Shown here piece after piece: positions 49,503 through 58,743 of a DNA stretch of 64,000 bases (the stretch's first letter is position 1; the number at the start of each line of letters is the position of its first letter). Source of the stretch: Sphingomonas citricola (GTDB lineage: Bacteria; Pseudomonadota; Alphaproteobacteria; Sphingomonadales; Sphingomonadaceae); the NCBI RefSeq assembly GCF_019429535.1, contig NZ_JAHXZM010000002.1, forward strand, positions 620,001-684,000. The letters are read 5' to 3'. The notes beneath the pieces are model-generated. The model worked only from the letters and a program-made list of their open reading frames with translations, was not told where the DNA came from and did not search any database. Position numbers and translations under genes: made by a program.

Positions 49503-49583
49503 CCCTTGTGGTTACGTCGTCCGGGTTGATTAAAGGTTTAGACCTGACGTTTTCGTCAACACCGCCGCCCGGCGACGGTTTGG

Positions 49584-51323
49584 TCAGGCGGCGATGTCGT
49601 AGGGCTTGATCTCACCGGCGAGATAAAGGTTGCGCGCCTTCGCGCGGCTGAGCTTGCCCGAGCTGGTTCGCGGCAGCGTGCGCGGCGGGATCAGTTCGAC
49701 GACGCAGTTCATGCCGGTGACCGAACGTACACGGTCGCGGATCTCTTCGCGCAGCCGGGTGCGTTCGCCATCGTCGGAGCTACGGCATTGCACCAGCACC
49801 GCGGGCGTTTCCTCACCGCCCGGCGTCGTAATCGCGAAGGCGGCAATGTCACCCGCCTTGAAACCGGGAAGCTGTTCCACCGCCCATTCAATGTCTTGCG
49901 GCCAATGGTTGCGACCATTGATGATAATCATGTCCTTGGCGCGACCGACGATATAGATGTAGCCGCTAGACATGTACGCCATGTCGCCGGTGTCGAGCCA
50001 GCCGTCGACCAGGCACGCGTCGGTCGCCGCCTCGTCGCGAAAATAGCCGACCATGACCGACGGACCACGGCACCACAATTTGCCGATCGCGCCGTCGGGC
50101 AGCGGTGTGCCGTCTTCCTCGCGGACCTCGACCTCCATGTCGCGCACCGGCTTGCCGCAATTGACGATCGCGCGGTAGCGCTGCGGGCGATCCTCGCCGT
50201 GGCTCATCCCCGACAGCTCGGTCTCCTCGACCAGCTCGACACGGATGCCCTCGCCCGGCGGCATCAGCGACACCGCGAGCGTCGCCTCGGCCAGACCGTA
50301 GCTCGGCAGAAAGGCGCTCGCCTTGAACCCGGCGCTCGCGAAGGCGTCGACGAACGCCTGCATCACGTCGGGGCGGATCATGTCGGCGCCGTTGCCCGCG
50401 ACGCGCCAGCGCGACAGGTCGAACCGGTCCGACGCCTTGGTCTGGCTCGAGATGCGGCGCGCGCAGATGTCGTAGCCGAAGGTCGGCGAATAGGAGAGCG
50501 TCGTGCCTTCGTTGCGGCTGATCAGGTCGAGCCACGACAACGGGCGGCGCGCGAAATCCTCGGTCTTCAGATAATCGGTCGATACCTGGTTCGCCATCGG
50601 CGACAGGAAGCAGCCGACCAGACCCATGTCGTGATACCACGGCAGCCACGACACGCAGCGATCGGTAGCGCCGATCTCCATGCCATGCGCGTGCGCGGCG
50701 AGATTGCTCAGGAGCGCGCGATGCGTGATCGCGACCCCGTGGGGAAAACGCGTCGAGCCACTTGAATATTGCAGGTAGCAGATGTCGTCGGCCTGCGCCG
50801 TCGGGAGCGCGACGACCTCGGCCGGACGCGCGAGCAACTCGCTCCAGTCGACGCCCAGGACCCCTTCCGCCGCGGCGGCGGCACCCGCCATCTGTTCCAG
50901 TTCGGCCGGGAAGATCAACATGCGCGGGTCGCAGCTCGACAGCTGGTTGCGAAGCTGGTCGATGTACGAATCGCGCCCGCCGAACGAGGTCGGCAGCGGC
51001 AGCGGCACCGGCCACGCCCCCGCGAGCACCGTGCCGAAGAACAGTTGCGCGAACTCCGCGCTGGTTTCCGCCACCAACGCGACGCGATCGCCCGGCGCCA
51101 CCCCGGCGGCGATCAGCCGAAACGCCGCCGCGCGCGCATCGTCGCGCAGCTGCGCGTACGAATAGACGCGCACCAACGTGGCGCGGGCATCGTGGAAGTT
51201 CAGCCCACGCACGCCCTGCGCCGCATAATCGAGCGCCTCGCCCAGCGTGCCGAAATCGGAGAACCGCCGCGGCAGCGCGTCGGCAGTCGGGGTCGGCAGC
51301 ATCGGGGCGAGGTCACTGGTCAT
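49584..51323 (-). CDS. Fatty-acyl-AMP ligase
   Basis: This 579-residue protein of the ANL adenylation superfamily has the FAAL-type motif set: YLQYSSGSTRFPHGVAITH (ATP-binding), SWLPWYHDMGLVG, SYGLAEATLAVSL and the C-terminal GRAKDMIIINGRNHWPQDIE. FAALs activate fatty acids to acyl-adenylates and load them on carrier proteins. Sphingomonads need such activated acyl chains for sphingolipid or secondary lipid synthesis; that link is inferred. It is monocistronic. Confidence 0.88.
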   Translation of the reverse strand: MTSDLAPMLPTPTADALPRRFSDFGTLGEALDYAAQGVRGLNFHDARATLVRVYSYAQLRDDARAAAFRLIAAGVAPGDRVALVAETSAEFAQLFFGTVLAGAWPVPLPLPTSFGGRDSYIDQLRNQLSSCDPRMLIFPAELEQMAGAAAAAEGVLGVDWSELLARPAEVVALPTAQADDICYLQYSSGSTRFPHGVAITHRALLSNLAAHAHGMEIGATDRCVSWLPWYHDMGLVGCFLSPMANQVSTDYLKTEDFARRPLSWLDLISRNEGTTLSYSPTFGYDICARRISSQTKASDRFDLSRWRVAGNGADMIRPDVMQAFVDAFASAGFKASAFLPSYGLAEATLAVSLMPPGEGIRVELVEETELSGMSHGEDRPQRYRAIVNCGKPVRDMEVEVREEDGTPLPDGAIGKLWCRGPSVMVGYFRDEAATDACLVDGWLDTGDMAYMSSGYIYIVGRAKDMIIINGRNHWPQDIEWAVEQLPGFKAGDIAAFAITTPGGEETPAVLVQCRSSDDGERTRLREEIRDRVRSVTGMNCVVELIPPRTLPRTSSGKLSRAKARNLYLAGEIKPYDIAA

Positions 51324-51437
51324 TCAAGTCGGTCCTGTCGCGGCGCGATGCGCACGTGCATGGATCATGGGCGGCATAAAAGCGGGCGATGAAACCCAAG
51401 CGTTCAAAATCCACTCCCACTGTGGCACAATCAAGGC

Positions 51438-52043
51438 GTGACGGGTTCAAGGAAGGCCAGAGCGCCCGCCGCGGGGGCGGAAACGGCCGCTGGCGATGGA
51501 CGGCGGCACCGGGAGCAGCGCGACTCGCGCGAGCGGCGAATGATCCCGCCGCTTGATGCGCCTGCGCTCGAACGTCTGGCGCTCCGCTACGTCGAACGGT
51601 TCGCGACCACGCGGGGGAAGCTCTCCGATTATCTGACGCGCAAGATACGCGAGCGGGGCTGGACCGGCGAGCCGGCCGACGTGGCGGGCATCGCGGAGCG
51701 GTTCGCCGAACTGGGCTACGTCGATGACCGTGGCTACGCCGAGATGAAGACCGCGTCGCTCGCCCGACGCGGTTACGGCGAGCGTCGCATCACCGCCGCA
51801 CTGCATGCCGCGCGGGTCAGCCAGGAGGATGCCGCGGCCGCCGTCGATCAGGTACGCGACGGTGCCTATGACCAGGCGCTCGCCTTCGCGCGGCGCAAGC
51901 GGATCGGTCCGTTCGCCCGCACGCCGGCCGATGAGGATCAGCGCCGCAAGCACCTCGCCGCGATGCTGCGGGCAGGGCATTCGTTCGCGATTTCGGCGAA
52001 AATCGTACGTTTGTCCGACCTGGAGGACGTCGACGACGATTGA
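51438..52043 (+). CDS. recX: RecX regulatory protein
   Basis: This 201-residue RecX-family protein modulates RecA filaments. The helical repeats [40 protein letters not shown] and [20 protein letters not shown] are typical of alphaproteobacterial RecX. A basic, disordered N-terminus precedes them. GTG 51438 was chosen; ATG 51540 ([13 protein letters not shown]) is a plausible shorter start. recA is not adjacent. Confidence 0.88.
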   Translation: MTGSRKARAPAAGAETAAGDGRRHREQRDSRERRMIPPLDAPALERLALRYVERFATTRGKLSDYLTRKIRERGWTGEPADVAGIAERFAELGYVDDRGYAEMKTASLARRGYGERRITAALHAARVSQEDAAAAVDQVRDGAYDQALAFARRKRIGPFARTPADEDQRRKHLAAMLRAGHSFAISAKIVRLSDLEDVDDD

Positions 52044-52119
52044 CCTGCGCGGCAAACCGACCAATCATTGTGCAGTGCATGGCAGTCGCTGCGCATGCGA
52101 ACGGGAGTTTCGATCGATA

Positions 52120-52695
52120 GTGCCGGAACAGGCGGCCCTGGCCGACGGCAGTGATGAACGCGCGCACGTTCTCGGCGAGGCAGTCGAGGCGATGGCGGTG
52201 TCTGGCACGCTGAAATGGTTCGATTCGACGCGGGGGTTCGGTTTTCTCGTCGCCGACGATCCGGCGATAGGCGACGTTCTGATCCACTTCACCGTACTTC
52301 AGGAATACGGCCGGCGCACGCTGCCCGAGGGTTCGCGGATGGACGTCTCGGCAGTCAAGCGCACGCGCGGATATCAGGCGATCGCGGTGCATGCGATCGA
52401 CGTCGCGGCGGCGGGTACGGTGGTCCGCGACCGCGACCGCGACCGGATCGAATCCGACGCCGCGCTCGACGACGCGGGCGATTGGCAGGACGTCGCGGTC
52501 AAATGGTTCAACCGCCTGAAGGGATACGGCTTCCTTGTGCGCCAGGACGCCCCCGGCGACATCTTTGTCCACATGGAGACGTTGCGGCGCGCCGGGGTGG
52601 CGGAGGTCGAGCCCGACCAGCCGCTGCGCGCGCGCATCGTCGATGGCCGCAAGGGGCCGCTCGCCGTCGCGGTCGCAGCCCCCGAGCGCGAATAG
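52120..52695 (+). CDS. Double cold-shock-domain protein
   Basis: This 191-residue protein has two cold-shock domains. The first (about 25-95) has [20 protein letters not shown] and VLIHFT. The second (about 125-190) has [19 protein letters not shown] and IFVHMET. Both have RNP1- and RNP2-like aromatic motifs for single-stranded RNA/DNA. Two-domain CspA-like proteins are common in alphaproteobacteria. The start is uncertain: GTG 52120 or ATG 52192 ([10 protein letters not shown]), the latter with GAGG very close. Confidence 0.85.
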   Translation: MPEQAALADGSDERAHVLGEAVEAMAVSGTLKWFDSTRGFGFLVADDPAIGDVLIHFTVLQEYGRRTLPEGSRMDVSAVKRTRGYQAIAVHAIDVAAAGTVVRDRDRDRIESDAALDDAGDWQDVAVKWFNRLKGYGFLVRQDAPGDIFVHMETLRRAGVAEVEPDQPLRARIVDGRKGPLAVAVAAPERE

Positions 52696-52734
52696 CCGTT
52701 TACCGCGTGCGGGCGGGACGGTAAGCGGAGCGCG

Positions 52735-53130
52735 ATGGGCATCAATCTCAATCCGTTCACCTGGTGGAATGGCGCAACGATCGGCACCATGATCTACGGC
52801 CTGCGTGGCAAGCGTCAGGTCGGCGAGGATGGTCTGGGCAACACCTATTGGGAAGGTGGCATGACGCCGCAGGGGACCACGCGCCGCTGGGTCATCTACA
52901 AGGGCGCGAACGATACCAGCCGCGTCCCGCCTGACTGGTTCAGCTGGTTGCATCACCAGATCGCCGATGTACCCGATCAGTCGCTGCCCGCGCCGCGGCA
53001 GTGGCAGAAACCGGCCGTCCCCAACATGACCGGCACGGCATTCGCCTATCGTCCGTCAGGCTCACTAGAGAAGGGTGGCAACCGCGCCTCAGCGACGGGT
53101 GACTACGAGGCGTGGAGCCCCGACGCGTGA
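52735..53130 (+). CDS. NADH:ubiquinone oxidoreductase accessory subunit NDUFA12
   Basis: This 131-residue protein has the B17.2/NDUFA12 signature: GTMIYGLRGKRQVGEDGLGN, YWEGGM, RRWVIYKGANDTSRVPPDWF and WLHHQIADVP. It is one of the supernumerary complex I subunits that alphaproteobacteria share with mitochondria, on the matrix/cytoplasmic arm. Its TGA overlaps the GTG of the following DUF2155 gene. Confidence 0.95.
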   Translation: MGINLNPFTWWNGATIGTMIYGLRGKRQVGEDGLGNTYWEGGMTPQGTTRRWVIYKGANDTSRVPPDWFSWLHHQIADVPDQSLPAPRQWQKPAVPNMTGTAFAYRPSGSLEKGGNRASATGDYEAWSPDA

Positions 53131-53792
53131 ACCGCACGGCCGCGATCGGCGGCCTGATGGTGCTGGCGGCGGGTGCGGGCGCGGCATGGTATGGCTTCGG
53201 CCAACGCGATTCTAATCCCGATGCGCGCGTGCAGGTGAGCAGGCCGGTCCCCGCCGCCCCCCAAGGGCTGCGACAGGCGGCCCCGCAAGCTGAAGCGTCC
53301 GAGATCGTCTCTGCCGATGCGGGATCGCCGGTCGATGCGGGTACGACGCCGATGGCGCAGCGCGTCGCGGTGATCGGCCTGCTGAACAAGCGTAACGGCG
53401 TCAGCCGCGACCTGACGCTCAAGCCGGGGCAGGCGGTGCGGGTCGGCGATGTCGTCGTGCGGCTGTCGGCGTGCGAACAGACTGCACCGTGGGAGCAGCA
53501 GGCGCTGACCGGCGCCTTCGTCCAACTCGATGTACAGAACATCGACCGACGGTGGCAGCGGGTCTTCTCCGGCTGGCTGTACAAGGAACGCCCGCAACTG
53601 AACGTCGTGCTGCACCCGGTCTACGATGTCTGGGTCAAGAGTTGCGCGATGAGTTTTCCGGGCACGGTTGAACCCGCGGCGGCATCGTCGCCGGCCCCCA
53701 GGCGTTCGAGCGCGACGAAATCTCCGTCCGCGACCACCCCGGACGACGAAGCGTCCGATGAACCAATCGCTGCCCCCAGCAACGCCATATAA
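53127..53792 (+). CDS. DUF2155 domain protein
   Basis: This 221-residue envelope protein starts at GTG 53127, overlapping the NDUFA12 stop (GTGA). One N-terminal hydrophobic segment (IGGLMVLAAGAGAAWYGFG) acts as signal or anchor. The DUF2155 domain runs about 80-190 (MAQRVAVIGLLNKRNGVSRD, FSGWLYKERPQLNVVLHPVY, VWVKSCAMSFP). Its 57-residue tail overlaps the 3' end of aat on the opposite strand by 172 bp, so the tail is probably not conserved. The function is unknown; it is a regular neighbour of NDUFA12 and aat in this group. Confidence 0.88.
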   Translation: MNRTAAIGGLMVLAAGAGAAWYGFGQRDSNPDARVQVSRPVPAAPQGLRQAAPQAEASEIVSADAGSPVDAGTTPMAQRVAVIGLLNKRNGVSRDLTLKPGQAVRVGDVVVRLSACEQTAPWEQQALTGAFVQLDVQNIDRRWQRVFSGWLYKERPQLNVVLHPVYDVWVKSCAMSFPGTVEPAAASSPAPRRSSATKSPSATTPDDEASDEPIAAPSNAI

Positions 53793-54337
53793 TCGCGCCG
53801 GCTGATCTCCACCGCACCGAGCGAGGCGAGATGCGCCGTCATGAACTGGCAGTCGAGCAGCGTGAAACCGCCCGCGCGCAATCGCGCGACGAGCGTCGCG
53901 ATCGCGACCTTCGACGCATTGGTCGCGCGGCTGACCATGCTTTCGCCGAAAAATGCGCGTCCGATCGCGAGGCCGTAGAGCCCGCCGACCAATTGGTCGC
54001 CCGCCCAGCACTCGACCGAGTGCGCGTGCCCCATGTCGTGCAAGCGCTGAAAGGCCTGTTCGATCGACCGGTTGATCCATGTCTCGGGTCGATCGTCGGC
54101 ACTCTGCGCGCATAGCCGGACGATCTCGCCGAAGGCCTGGTCGGCGGTGACGCGGAAACGGTCGGCGACCACCACCTTGCGGAGCGACCGGGAGAGATGG
54201 AAACGATCGAGCGGCAGGATCGCGCGTCGGCGCGGCTCGACCCAGTATACGCTTGCCGCGTCGCGACTGTCCGCCATCGGGAACACGCCGACCGAATAGG
54301 CGCCGAGCACCAGGGCAGGGTCCAAGGGCTCGAACAT
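53621..54337 (-). CDS. aat: Leucyl/phenylalanyl-tRNA-protein transferase
   Basis: This 238-residue Aat adds Leu or Phe to N-terminal Lys/Arg of proteins, marking them for ClpAP by the N-end rule. The conserved AYSVGVFPMADSRD, YWVEPRRRAILPL, HSVECWAGDQLVGGLYGLAI and GFTLLDCQFMTAHLASLG segments are complete. The start MFEPLDP at 54337 overlaps the ParA stop (TGATG); a frame 30 bases longer is less likely. The 3' end overlaps the DUF2155 gene in antisense. Confidence 0.95.
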   Translation of the reverse strand: MFEPLDPALVLGAYSVGVFPMADSRDAASVYWVEPRRRAILPLDRFHLSRSLRKVVVADRFRVTADQAFGEIVRLCAQSADDRPETWINRSIEQAFQRLHDMGHAHSVECWAGDQLVGGLYGLAIGRAFFGESMVSRATNASKVAIATLVARLRAGGFTLLDCQFMTAHLASLGAVEISRRDYMALLGAAIGSSDASSSGVVADGDFVALERLGAGDDAAAGSTVPGKLIAQLLTQTS

Positions 54338-55044
54338 CAAGCGAGACGTTTCTCGATCCTCTTCCATAGCTCGGCAAAGGCGGCGGACGCGGGCGCGCGC
54401 GGAGCAACCTCGCCCAGGCAGCGGCGGCTGGTGGCGGCGCTCTCGACCGCGCTAGCCATCGGGATGACGGGCCAGTCGGGGTGCCGCGCCAGCGCCTCGG
54501 CGTGAAGCGCGCGGCGGCGATCGACCATGACGTGGACGGGAAGCGTCGGGGTGCGCCCGCCCAGGTGGCGATCGACCTCGCTCCACGCGCGCTCGGACAG
54601 TGCCGATGGAACCACCGGGACGACGATCAGGTCGGCGGCGCGCGCGACCTGATCCGCCGTCTCGGTCAAACCGGGTGGACAATCGAGCACGACACGGTCG
54701 TGGTCGCCCAGTTCTTCCAGCAGTCGCGCCAGCCGACGCTTCTTCGCCAGCGTACGGAACAGGTGGTTGAGGTCGCGCAGCGACGCGTCGGCGGGAAGCA
54801 GGTCGAGCCGATCGACCGCGGTGACGCGGATCAGCCGCGCGGGCGGCACGTGGCGCGAGAAAACGGCATGGGCGCGTTCACCGCCGCCGTCCTCGCCGAG
54901 CATCCAGCTCGACGCGGCCTGCGGGTCGAGGTCCCATAACAAGGTGCGCCGCGACGACAGGGTCGCGGCGCACCAGGAGAGATTCACGGCAAGCGTCGAT
55001 TTCCCGACGCCGCCTTTCAAACTGTAGATCGCGATCGTCGCCAT
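54337..55044 (-). CDS. ParA-family ATPase
   Basis: This 235-residue deviant-Walker ATPase has KGGVGKSTLAVNLSW (about 10-24), WDLDPQAASSWML and VVLDCPPGLTETAD. It is the short ParA/MinD-type without an N-terminal HTH. There is no parB beside it, so it is probably an orphan positioning ATPase rather than the chromosome-partition ParA. It is translationally coupled to aat. Confidence 0.88.
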   Translation of the reverse strand: MATIAIYSLKGGVGKSTLAVNLSWCAATLSSRRTLLWDLDPQAASSWMLGEDGGGERAHAVFSRHVPPARLIRVTAVDRLDLLPADASLRDLNHLFRTLAKKRRLARLLEELGDHDRVVLDCPPGLTETADQVARAADLIVVPVVPSALSERAWSEVDRHLGGRTPTLPVHVMVDRRRALHAEALARHPDWPVIPMASAVESAATSRRCLGEVAPRAPASAAFAELWKRIEKRLA

Positions 55045-55100
55045 CGATGCGCGACGCTACGCCGCGTGCGGATCGATAGCAAGCAATCGGGAGACGCGTG

Positions 55101-55484
55101 TTACGCGTGGCAGGACAGCGCGGGCTTGCCGGGCTGGGTCAGCTTCACCTCGGTGGTATCGCCGGTCATCGACCAGCCGCCTTCCGCGGTCAGCGCCTTG
55201 CCCGCCTCGCCCTTCAGCGTCGTGGCGGCGCCGTCCTTCTTGGTGCGGACGACCGCCTGCTTGTCGCCCTGGAAGAAGGTCACGTAGACGAGGCTGCCGT
55301 CCTTGCAGCGCATCGTCTTGTCGGCCTTGATCGCGGGCGGCAGTTCGACCGGCGCCGCCTTGGCGAGGTTCGCGGCCATCGGATCGGGGTTGGAGTCGAC
55401 CACTTCCGGGTTCGACTGTGAATTGCATGCCGCGAGCGCGAACAACGATGCGACGGCGGCGACGGGGAGGAGACGGTTTACCAT
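55101..55484 (-). CDS. MliC-like lipoprotein (putative lysozyme inhibitor)
   Basis: This 127-residue lipoprotein starts MVNRLLPVAAVASLFALAAC, with a lipobox FALAAC (Cys20). A short linker precedes a domain of about 70 residues with paired cysteines (MRCKDGSLVYVTFFQGDKQA, then PGKPALSCHA), the pattern of MliC/PliC inhibitors of C-type lysozyme. The match is partial, so the inhibitory role is tentative. ATG 55484 was selected because the signal peptide begins there. It is divergent from cysK. Confidence 0.75.
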   Translation of the reverse strand: MVNRLLPVAAVASLFALAACNSQSNPEVVDSNPDPMAANLAKAAPVELPPAIKADKTMRCKDGSLVYVTFFQGDKQAVVRTKKDGAATTLKGEAGKALTAEGGWSMTGDTTEVKLTQPGKPALSCHA

Positions 55485-55653
55485 AGCGCCGCGGCGCTTC
55501 GCGCATGCGGCATTATAGGTCAAGATGCGTGCCGCGTCGCGACATAATAAGTCGCACTGCGAGCGCGATTTCCGGCCTGGCGCAGCCGCGGCTTGGCTGA
55601 AGGAAAGCGACGCTTGCTTGCGGTCGGTGCGGTCGCGCACCTATGTCGTTGCG

Positions 55654-56631
55654 ATGGATACCACCCTTGGCACGCTCGCCCTGATCGGCAACACCCCGCT
55701 CGTTCGTCTGGCCGGTCCCAGCGCGGCGACCGGTTGCGACATCTTCGGCAAATGCGAGTTCGCGAACCCCGGCGCCAGCGTGAAGGACCGCGCCGCCTTG
55801 TCGATCGTCGAGGATGCGGAGGAGCGCGGGCTCTTGGCGCCGGGCGGGACAATCGTGGAGGGCACCGCCGGCAATACCGGGATCGGCCTCGCGCTGGTCG
55901 CGAACGCCAAGGGGTACCGCACGATCATCGTGATGCCCGATACGCAATCGAAGGAGAAGATGGACACGCTGCGTGCGCTCGGTGCGGAACTCGTGACCGT
56001 GCCGGCGGCGCCATATTCGTCACCGTGCCATTTCGTGCACACCTCGCGCCGGATCGCCGAAGAAACGCCCGGGGCGATCTGGGCCAATCAGTTCGACAAT
56101 ATCGCGAATCGCCGCGCGCACATCACCGGTACGGCCGAGGAGATCTGGGCGCAGATGGGCGGGCGAGTCGACGGCTTCACCTGCGCCGCTGGGACCGGCG
56201 GCACAATCGCGGGCGTCGGACTGGGGCTGAAGGCGAAGGATGAGCGCGTGTGCATCGCGCTTAGCGACCCGCATGGCGCGGCATTGTACGAATATTATGC
56301 CCACGGCGAACTGCGGTCGGAGGGTTCGTCGGTGGCGGAGGGGATCGGGCAGGGGCGGATCACCGCCAATCTCGAAGGCGCGCCGATCGACACGCAATTC
56401 CGCATCTCTGATCAGGAAGGGCTCGACTGGGTCGATCGGCTGTTGCGCGAGGAAGGATTGTGCCTAGGTCTCTCGTCCGGGATCAATGTCGCGGGCGCGG
56501 TGCGCCTGGCGCGGCACCTGGGGCCGGGAAAGCGCGTCGCGACGATCCTGTGCGACACGGGTTTCCGCTATCTCTCGACGCTCTACGATCCCGCATGGCT
56601 CGAGTCGAAGGGCCTGCGTCGCGCGGCGTGA
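55654..56631 (+). CDS. cysK: Cysteine synthase-family PLP enzyme
   Basis: This 325-residue enzyme makes cysteine from O-acetylserine and sulfide. The PLP lysine lies in NPGASVKDRAAL (about K45), the substrate loop in EGTAGNTGIGLAL, and the phosphate cup in AGTGGTIAGVGLGL. LGLSSGINVAGAV and TILCDTGFRYLSTLY near the end are also typical. ATG 55654 begins at the conserved LIGNTPLVRL region. A related CBS or thiocysteine enzyme cannot be fully excluded. Confidence 0.88.
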   Translation: MDTTLGTLALIGNTPLVRLAGPSAATGCDIFGKCEFANPGASVKDRAALSIVEDAEERGLLAPGGTIVEGTAGNTGIGLALVANAKGYRTIIVMPDTQSKEKMDTLRALGAELVTVPAAPYSSPCHFVHTSRRIAEETPGAIWANQFDNIANRRAHITGTAEEIWAQMGGRVDGFTCAAGTGGTIAGVGLGLKAKDERVCIALSDPHGAALYEYYAHGELRSEGSSVAEGIGQGRITANLEGAPIDTQFRISDQEGLDWVDRLLREEGLCLGLSSGINVAGAVRLARHLGPGKRVATILCDTGFRYLSTLYDPAWLESKGLRRAA

Positions 56632-56677
56632 CCCCGTTCGACACATGCGCGGCGATCCGTTATAAAAGCGCGGTCGC

Positions 56678-56959
56678 ATGAAGCAGCAATCCACCCCCCG
56701 CCATCAGGCAGATCAGACGCGTCAGCGCGTTCGCGTCGGCATGATCGGGCTCGCCGCGGTCGTGCTGTTGATCGGCCTCGCCAGCGCGATTTTCTCGACG
56801 GTGTCGCGTGAGCGACCGGTTTCGCCCGCGATCACCGTCGGCGGCGGTGTCGTGACCCGCGCGCCCGCACCGACCCCGAGCGCGGGCAACGAGCCGCTCG
56901 CGGAACTTGGCGTGACACCCAGCATCGCCAACAGCGCGGCCGTTGCCGACCAGCGTTGA
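56678..56959 (+). CDS. Small single-span membrane protein
   Basis: This 93-residue protein has a basic N-terminus (MKQQSTPRHQADQTRQRVRV), one transmembrane helix (about 20-42, GMIGLAAVVLLIGLASAIF) and a Pro/Ala-rich periplasmic tail. It lies between cysK and the dcw cluster. The function is unknown. Confidence 0.65.
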   Translation: MKQQSTPRHQADQTRQRVRVGMIGLAAVVLLIGLASAIFSTVSRERPVSPAITVGGGVVTRAPAPTPSAGNEPLAELGVTPSIANSAAVADQR

Positions 56960-57140
56960 CTGGTCTGGCCTGATGGAAGACGCGCTTAGCTGCGACGCCC
57001 TTCCCGCCGGACGATCGGGCATCAATTCTGACCTGATTACTGTGTGAATTGCGCGACTTAGCGCGAACCTCTATGAACAAACCGAGAACTTGTGCGTGCG
57101 TGTTGCAAGACGACCACGCTAATCCAACGTCTTACGTCTT

Positions 57141-57180
57141 TTCCCCGTATTTCCCCGGAAATCCCTTCCGCTCCCACAAG
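57141..57180 (-). promoter_or_regulatory. Four MraZ-box-like repeats upstream of mraZ
   Basis: On the minus strand four GGGA boxes lie on an exact 10-bp period (TCCC on the plus strand at 57142, 57152, 57162 and 57172): TGTGGGAGCG, GAAGGGATTT, CCGGGGAAAT and ACGGGGAAAA. MraZ is known to bind TGGG(A/G) repeats with 10-bp spacing upstream of its own gene. The 346-bp gap (56960-57305) otherwise shows no gene. Confidence 0.7.
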
Positions 57181-57305
57181 GATTGCGCTACGCCTGTTTC
57201 GACATTGGGGGCAGCACCATTGTTGTAAACAGACATGCTTGAGCGTCGGGCGGCGATGGTCGTTCGGCGGGCAGCGCGGTCTTGTACCCCGAGTGCGAGG
57301 TGGGC

Positions 57306-57806
57306 GTGGCCGAACGGGTGGATTATCAGGGGAAGGGGCTTGGTCTTGTCGATGACAAGGGCCGTGTCGCTATTCCCAACACCCTTCGCGGTGCATTGGC
57401 GAAGAACAGCCCGCGCGACGACGGTAAGGACGGCGGCACCGTCATCATCGCCGCGCACCCGCATTACCGTTGCCTGATCGCCTATGATCCCGGCTTCGTG
57501 CCGATCCACAAGGCGAAGCTCGAGGCGCGCGAGGCGGCGGACGAGCTGAAGGAAGGCCGCACCGACTGGAACATTCTCGATCGCGCGGGCGCTGCCGAGC
57601 CATTGCCGTTCGACGGATCGGGTCGTTTCATCATGCCGGCGTTCGAGCGCCGCTACGCGCGAATCGGCGGTGCCGCGGTATTCCTCGGCTCGTTCAACTG
57701 GATCACGATCTGGTCGCCGACGCTGTTGCTCGAAAACGTTGACGTCGATCCGTTCATCCGCGAGTTCGTCGAGTTCACCTGCGAGGAAAAGGGGATCGCG
57801 CTGTGA
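57306..57806 (+). CDS. mraZ: Transcriptional regulator MraZ
   Basis: This 166-residue MraZ has two AbrB-like swapped-hairpin domains: [20 protein letters not shown] (about 6-25) and [20 protein letters not shown] (about 99-118). It is the first gene of the division and cell-wall cluster and normally represses it. GTG 57306 was chosen, with GAGG 6 bases upstream; a TTG further upstream is unlikely. The stop overlaps the rsmH GTG. Confidence 0.93.
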   Translation: MAERVDYQGKGLGLVDDKGRVAIPNTLRGALAKNSPRDDGKDGGTVIIAAHPHYRCLIAYDPGFVPIHKAKLEAREAADELKEGRTDWNILDRAGAAEPLPFDGSGRFIMPAFERRYARIGGAAVFLGSFNWITIWSPTLLLENVDVDPFIREFVEFTCEEKGIAL

Positions 57807-58741
57807 GCCAATCCCCGCACATCCCCGTGCTGCTTGACGAGGTGATCGCCGCGCTCGCGCCCGCGCCCGGTGAGCGCCACGTCGACGCGACCTTCGGTGC
57901 CGGCGGCTACACGCGCGCGCTGCTCGCCGCGGGGGCCGAGGTGATCGCGTTCGACCGCGACCCCGACGCGATCGCTGCCGGTCGCGCACTGGAGGCGGCC
58001 GAGCCGCGGCTGACGCTGATCGCGGGCGACTTCTCCACGATGGAGCAGGCGCTGGCGGAGCGCGGCAAGCTGCCCGTTGACGGCGTGACGATGGACATCG
58101 GTGTCTCGTCGATGCAGCTCGACCAGGCCGAGCGCGGCTTCTCGTTTCAGGCCGATGGTCCGCTCGACATGCGGATGAGCCAGGATGGTCCGAGCGCGGC
58201 CGATTTCCTCAACACCGCCGACGAGCAGGAGATCGCCGACGTGCTCTATCGCTACGGCGATGAGCCGAAGTCGCGACGCGTTGCGCGCTTCGTGGTGGCG
58301 GCGCGCCCGCTGACGACGACCGCGCAGTTCGCGGGCATCGTGCGCCGCGCGCTCGGTCATCGCCCGCATGAGAAGAAGGATCCGGCGACGCGCGCATTTC
58401 AGGCGGTGCGCATCCACGTCAATCGCGAGCTCGACGAACTGGCGGACGGGCTCGCCGCGGCCGAGCGGGTGCTGGCGCCGGGCGGGCGGCTGGCGGTGGT
58501 CAGCTTCCACAGCCTGGAAGATCGCATGGTGAAGCGTTTCCTGCGCGAGCGCGGTGGCGCCGCGCCCGCCGGATCGCGCCACCTGCCCGTGGCCGCGGCG
58601 ACAGCGCCGGCGGCGTTCGAGAATCTGTCCCGCGCGATCCGCGCGGGCGAGGCGGAGCTGGCGGCGAACCCGCGCGCGCGCTCCGCGACCCTTCGTGCCG
58701 CACGGCGTAGCGCGGCATCCGTTCCTGTGTTGGAGGCGTAA
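57803..58741 (+). CDS. rsmH: 16S rRNA (cytosine-1402-N4) methyltransferase
   Basis: This 312-residue RsmH (MraW) methylates C1402 in the ribosomal P site. The opening [20 protein letters not shown], the SAM motif [14 protein letters not shown] and the conserved [20 protein letters not shown] and [19 protein letters not shown] are present. It starts at GTG 57803, overlapping the mraZ stop (GTGA), so translation is coupled. Confidence 0.96.
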   Translation: MSQSPHIPVLLDEVIAALAPAPGERHVDATFGAGGYTRALLAAGAEVIAFDRDPDAIAAGRALEAAEPRLTLIAGDFSTMEQALAERGKLPVDGVTMDIGVSSMQLDQAERGFSFQADGPLDMRMSQDGPSAADFLNTADEQEIADVLYRYGDEPKSRRVARFVVAARPLTTTAQFAGIVRRALGHRPHEKKDPATRAFQAVRIHVNRELDELADGLAAAERVLAPGGRLAVVSFHSLEDRMVKRFLRERGGAAPAGSRHLPVAAATAPAAFENLSRAIRAGEAELAANPRARSATLRAARRSAASVPVLEA

Positions 58742-58743
58742 CC

